Shown: positions 60,601-64,000 of the stretch, one piece after another
Position numbering within the stretch: position 1 is the first letter of the stretch
Layout of the letters: the number at the start of each line of letters is the position of its first letter
NCBI GenBank assembly: GCA_026874595.1
Contig: CM049310.1
Coordinates: forward strand, 5,644,001-5,708,000
DNA: 64,000 nucleotides
Reading direction: 5' to 3'
Source of the DNA: Sipunculus nudus
Lineage: Eukaryota; Annelida; Sipuncula; Golfingiida; Sipunculidae
The notes under the pieces: model-generated
Databases searched by the model: none
Told to the model about the DNA's origin: nothing
What the model saw: the letters and a program-made list of their open reading frames with translations, nothing else
Program-made: the position numbers and the translations under genes

Positions 60601-62428
60601 CTGTGTAATAAATAAATACTTTTTACTGTCACATTTATTCCTAGTGTTAGGAATACAGGGCAACTGGTCTAACTAACAGGTGGTCTTATTAGACAGGTCA
60701 GTTATAAACAATGTCAATGTTTTTGGTTAACTCCAGGGTGGTATTAAAAGATGAGTGGTCTTTCAGACAGGTTTCACTGCAATTTTTTCTAATGCTTGAT
60801 AAAACAAGAGCACGGAGAACCTGCATAATACACCCATCACGTGGTGATCTCTGTCCTCATCAAATATGCATGAATTTTCATGAGAAGCTAATTCAGGTGA
60901 GAAACTCTATTGGTTATAATGTATAATGAGTTTCATGAAAATCCATAGGATTTTTGGTGACCAAGGTGCCTCCAAGGAGCAGTGACCTCTGACCTCATTA
61001 AATATGAATGGATTTTGCTGGAAATCAAACTTAGGTGAGATATCTTATTGATTAATGTTTCTGATGAGTTTTATCAAAATCCTCCATATTCTTCTTAAGT
61101 TATTGCGACGACACAACAAAGTAGCCTAGTGACCTGTGACCCGTTTTAAATATGCCTGGATGTTGCCCATAATCTAACTTGGGCGAGATAATCTGTTGGT
61201 TAGAAGTTATGGTGAGTTTCGTGAAATCCAAAGCCCCGGTAAGTTATCGCTGTGACACTAAAAGTTAACGGACAGCAGATGATGGGTAGACCACAAAAGT
61301 CACAGAAGATTATCAAGTGATTATTTCATTTACCTTCTACATAATGTGACAGTAAAATAAGTGCATGCACACTCTTCCATTTCGCCCTATTTTAAAACAA
61401 ACATAATTAACACCTATTTAAATGAAGTATATTAACCTTTCTGGTCCATTTTTTCAAAAGATAAAATGACTTCTTTGACTTTTAATGTTTTATTGCGACA
61501 GTCTGAGATTCCACAATAACAGTTAAAGATATCTATCTTGCATAGCACTGTCATCAGCATCATAAATAGTATAAAGCAAGGAAGTGGCCACAGAGATGTT
61601 CACAAGAAATGGATATCAAACACATATTCACATAAAGCCAAAAGCCTACATCAAACCTGTCATCTGAATGATATGAGGGTTTAATTAGCTAAAACCAGAC
61701 AATATTTTAGTATATTCCAGTAACATTATCCAGAAATCCCAAGACGGGCTGCCTCTGCCACCTCAGAAAATCCCTCCTTGGGGTCATATGCTGTGAATGG
61801 GCCATTACCTGAAATTCCTCAACTTCTCTCTCTGATAGGAATTAAAGTATTTATACACTAAGCTGGGTCTAATGACTAATTCTTTTGAAGTGGCCAGTGC
61901 TGCCATCATCACAGGAAAGCACACTTTATTAATGGGTCCTCTCAGAACATATTATTCATAGTACCACTGTACAGCTAAGCAGGTCTCTTTGAAACCAGTA
62001 TCACGTGAAAACATACATTCACTAGGCCAGCTCTAGAACATTCATCTAAACAACACCTGCTGTGATTATCATCCATTCAGTCTTGAAAGTACTACATATT
62101 AATCATCCCCTATGGCAGACATACTTGTTTTTGTTGTTAGTTTTACTAGCAGTAAACCCCTACTTCTAAATGAGTTACTTCCAACATCTTGGTTAAAATT
62201 GGTCCTTTTCAAAGATGGTGACACACAAACTTTTATTGAAATGTTTGTGGAGAAAGAATCAGTGGGGATTGGGCAAGGCCATGAAAAATCAATTCAAAGG
62301 TACTCAGAGGAGTCTTAAAGGAATAATCAATCTTTAGAGGGTATGGTTGTGATTGGACCTGTACCAGCTGAGAAGAAGTTAGAATAACATTTTTGGGTGA
62401 CCACCCTTCTCTGTGAATTAAAGTAGGA
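60601..62428 (-). other. Upstream intron or 5' flank of syntrophin
   Basis: No exon with start codon and matching phase was found. The stretch 60,840-61,260 holds about 120-base degenerate repeats (GTGACCTCTGACCTCATTAA, ATATGAATGGATTTTG) related to the 51.5-52.7 kb units, ending AAGTTAACGGACAGCAGA. Confidence 0.6.
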
Positions 62429-64000
62429 CCATTTATTATAATGATAATCATTGTCACTGTTATCATTTCATGATTCCTCTTATATTTTATCCAGACATAT
62501 ACCACCATATAACCCTATTCAGTTGACCCTGGCCTATTTTTCAAATTCAAAGCCCTAAAAAGTTTTATTATAATGATCATCATCGTCACTGTTATTATTT
62601 CATGATTCCTCTGATAATTTACCCAGACATTTACCATCATATAACCCTATTCAGTTGACCTTGGCTTATTTTTCAAATTAAAAGCCCTAAAAAGTTTTAT
62701 TATAATGATCATCATCGTCACTGTAATTATTTTATGATTTCTCTGATATTTTACCCAGACATTTACCATCATATAACCCTATTCAGTTGACCCTGGTCTA
62801 TTTTTCAAATTCAAAGCCCTAAAAAGTTTTATTATAATGATCATCATCGTCACTGTTATTATTTCATGATTCCTCTTATATTTTATCCAGACATTTACCA
62901 TCATATAACCCTATTCAGTTGACCCTGGCCTATTTTTCAAAGTCAAAGCCCTAAAAAGTTTTATTATAATGATCATCATCGTCACTGTTATTATTTCATG
63001 ATTCCTCTTATATTTTATCCAGACATATACCATCATATAACCCTATTCAGTTGACCCTGGCCTATTTTTCAAATTCAAAGCCCTAAAAAGTTTTATTATA
63101 ATGATCATCATCGTCACTGTTATTATTTCATGATTCCTCTTATATTTTATCCAGACATATACCACCATATAACCCTATTCAGTTGACCCTGGTCTATTTT
63201 TCAAATTCAAAGCCCTAAAAAGTTTTATTATAATGATCATCATCGTCACTGTTATTATTTCATGATTCCTCTGATATTTTATCCAGACATATACCATCAT
63301 ATAACCCTATTCAGTTGACCCTGGCCTATTTTTCAAAGTCAAAGCCCTAAAAAGTTTTATTATAATGATCATCATCGTCACTGTTATTATTTCATGATTC
63401 CTCTTATATTTTATCCAGACATATACCACCATATAACCCTATTCAGTTGACCCTGGTCTATTTTTCAAATTCAAAGCCCTAAAAAGTTTTATTATAATGA
63501 TCATCATCGTCACTGTTATTATTTCATGATTCCTCTTATGTTATATCCAGACATATACCACCATATAACCCTATTCAGTTGACCCTGGCCTATTTTTCAA
63601 ATTCAAAGCCCTAAAAAGTTTTATTATAATGATCATCATCGTCACTGTTATTATTTCATGATTCCTCTTATATTTTACCCAGACATATACCACCATATAA
63701 CCCTATTCAGTTGACCCTGGTCTATTTTTCAAAGTCAAAGCCCTAAAAAGTTTTATTATAATGATCATCATCGTCACTGTGATTATTTCATGATTCCTCT
63801 TATATTTTATCCAGACTTATACCATCATATAACCCTATTCAGTTGACCCTGGCCTATTTTTCAAATTCAAAGCCCTAAAAAGTTTTATTATAATGATCAT
63901 CATCGTCACTGTTATTATTTCATGATTCCTCTTATATTTTATCCAGACATATACCACCATATAACCCTATTCAGTTGACCCTGGCCTATTTTTCAAATTC
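62429..64000. repeat. 132-bp satellite array running off the right edge
   Basis: About 12 copies of a 132-bp unit containing TTTTATTATAATGATCATCA, TCGTCACTGTTATTATTTCA, TGATTCCTCTTATATTTTAT and ACCCTATTCAGTTGACCCTG. Period 132 is exact between AGTTTTATTATAA occurrences at 62561, 62693, 62825 and 62957. The first copy is the most diverged and the array continues beyond the window. Confidence 0.96.

Noticed and set aside
60274-60663. Unspliced 129-codon reading of the PDZ exon
   Set aside because: Its first 21 and last residues read into introns across the acceptor at 60601 and the donor at 60329.
62440-64000. Possible CRISPR-like regular array
   Set aside because: Period is 132 bases with no unique spacers; it is an ordinary satellite in a eukaryotic context.
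1-64000. tRNA, rRNA or other structured RNA genes
   Set aside because: No cloverleaf with the expected T-arm motif or rRNA core was recognised by eye; a covariance-model scan would be decisive.

Overview
The window is eukaryotic nuclear DNA from an invertebrate animal. Evidence is a spliced gene with GT-AG introns up to 21 kb, AT-rich non-coding sequence with long A/T and (TA)n runs, and a dense load of BEL/Pao, LINE-like and short inverted-repeat elements. The dispersed elements carrying GACA/GACG tracts and the TGTGACCTTGACC-type tandem units look like those I associate with bivalve molluscs. That placement is an inference, and I cannot name a species. Nothing bacterial, plasmid-like or CRISPR-like was seen.

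Layout. (1) 1-5.7 kb: the 5' part of a decayed BEL/Pao LTR retrotransposon on the minus strand, with a probable LTR, gag, aspartic protease, reverse transcriptase and RNase H, broken by stops and frameshifts and running off the left edge. (2) 7.17-7.96 kb, minus: one exon of a divergent rhodopsin-like GPCR, ending at a strong splice donor inside TM6; TM7 is not found. (3) 8-18 kb: non-genic sequence with microsatellites, a hAT-like inverted-repeat element with G/C homopolymers and a copy of a GGCC-ended inverted-repeat family. (4) 18.8-60.6 kb, minus: a gamma-syntrophin gene. I can place 13 coding exons whose splice phases all agree. They give 478 residues and a stop, covering almost the whole protein; only a short N-terminal exon is missing. 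(5) 60.6-64 kb: sequence upstream of the PDZ exon, ending in a 132-bp tandem satellite that leaves the window.

The two host genes share a strand and have no visible functional link. Syntrophin is a cytoplasmic adaptor: its PDZ and split PH domains recruit channels and signalling proteins, and its C-terminal SU region joins the dystrophin complex. Syntrophin introns hold most of the repeats. The most unusual point is that two tandem arrays abut syntrophin splice sites and carry copies of them: a 31-bp array next to the last acceptor, and the degenerate edge of a 37-bp minisatellite next to the PDZ-exon donor. No wholly new multi-gene system was recognised.
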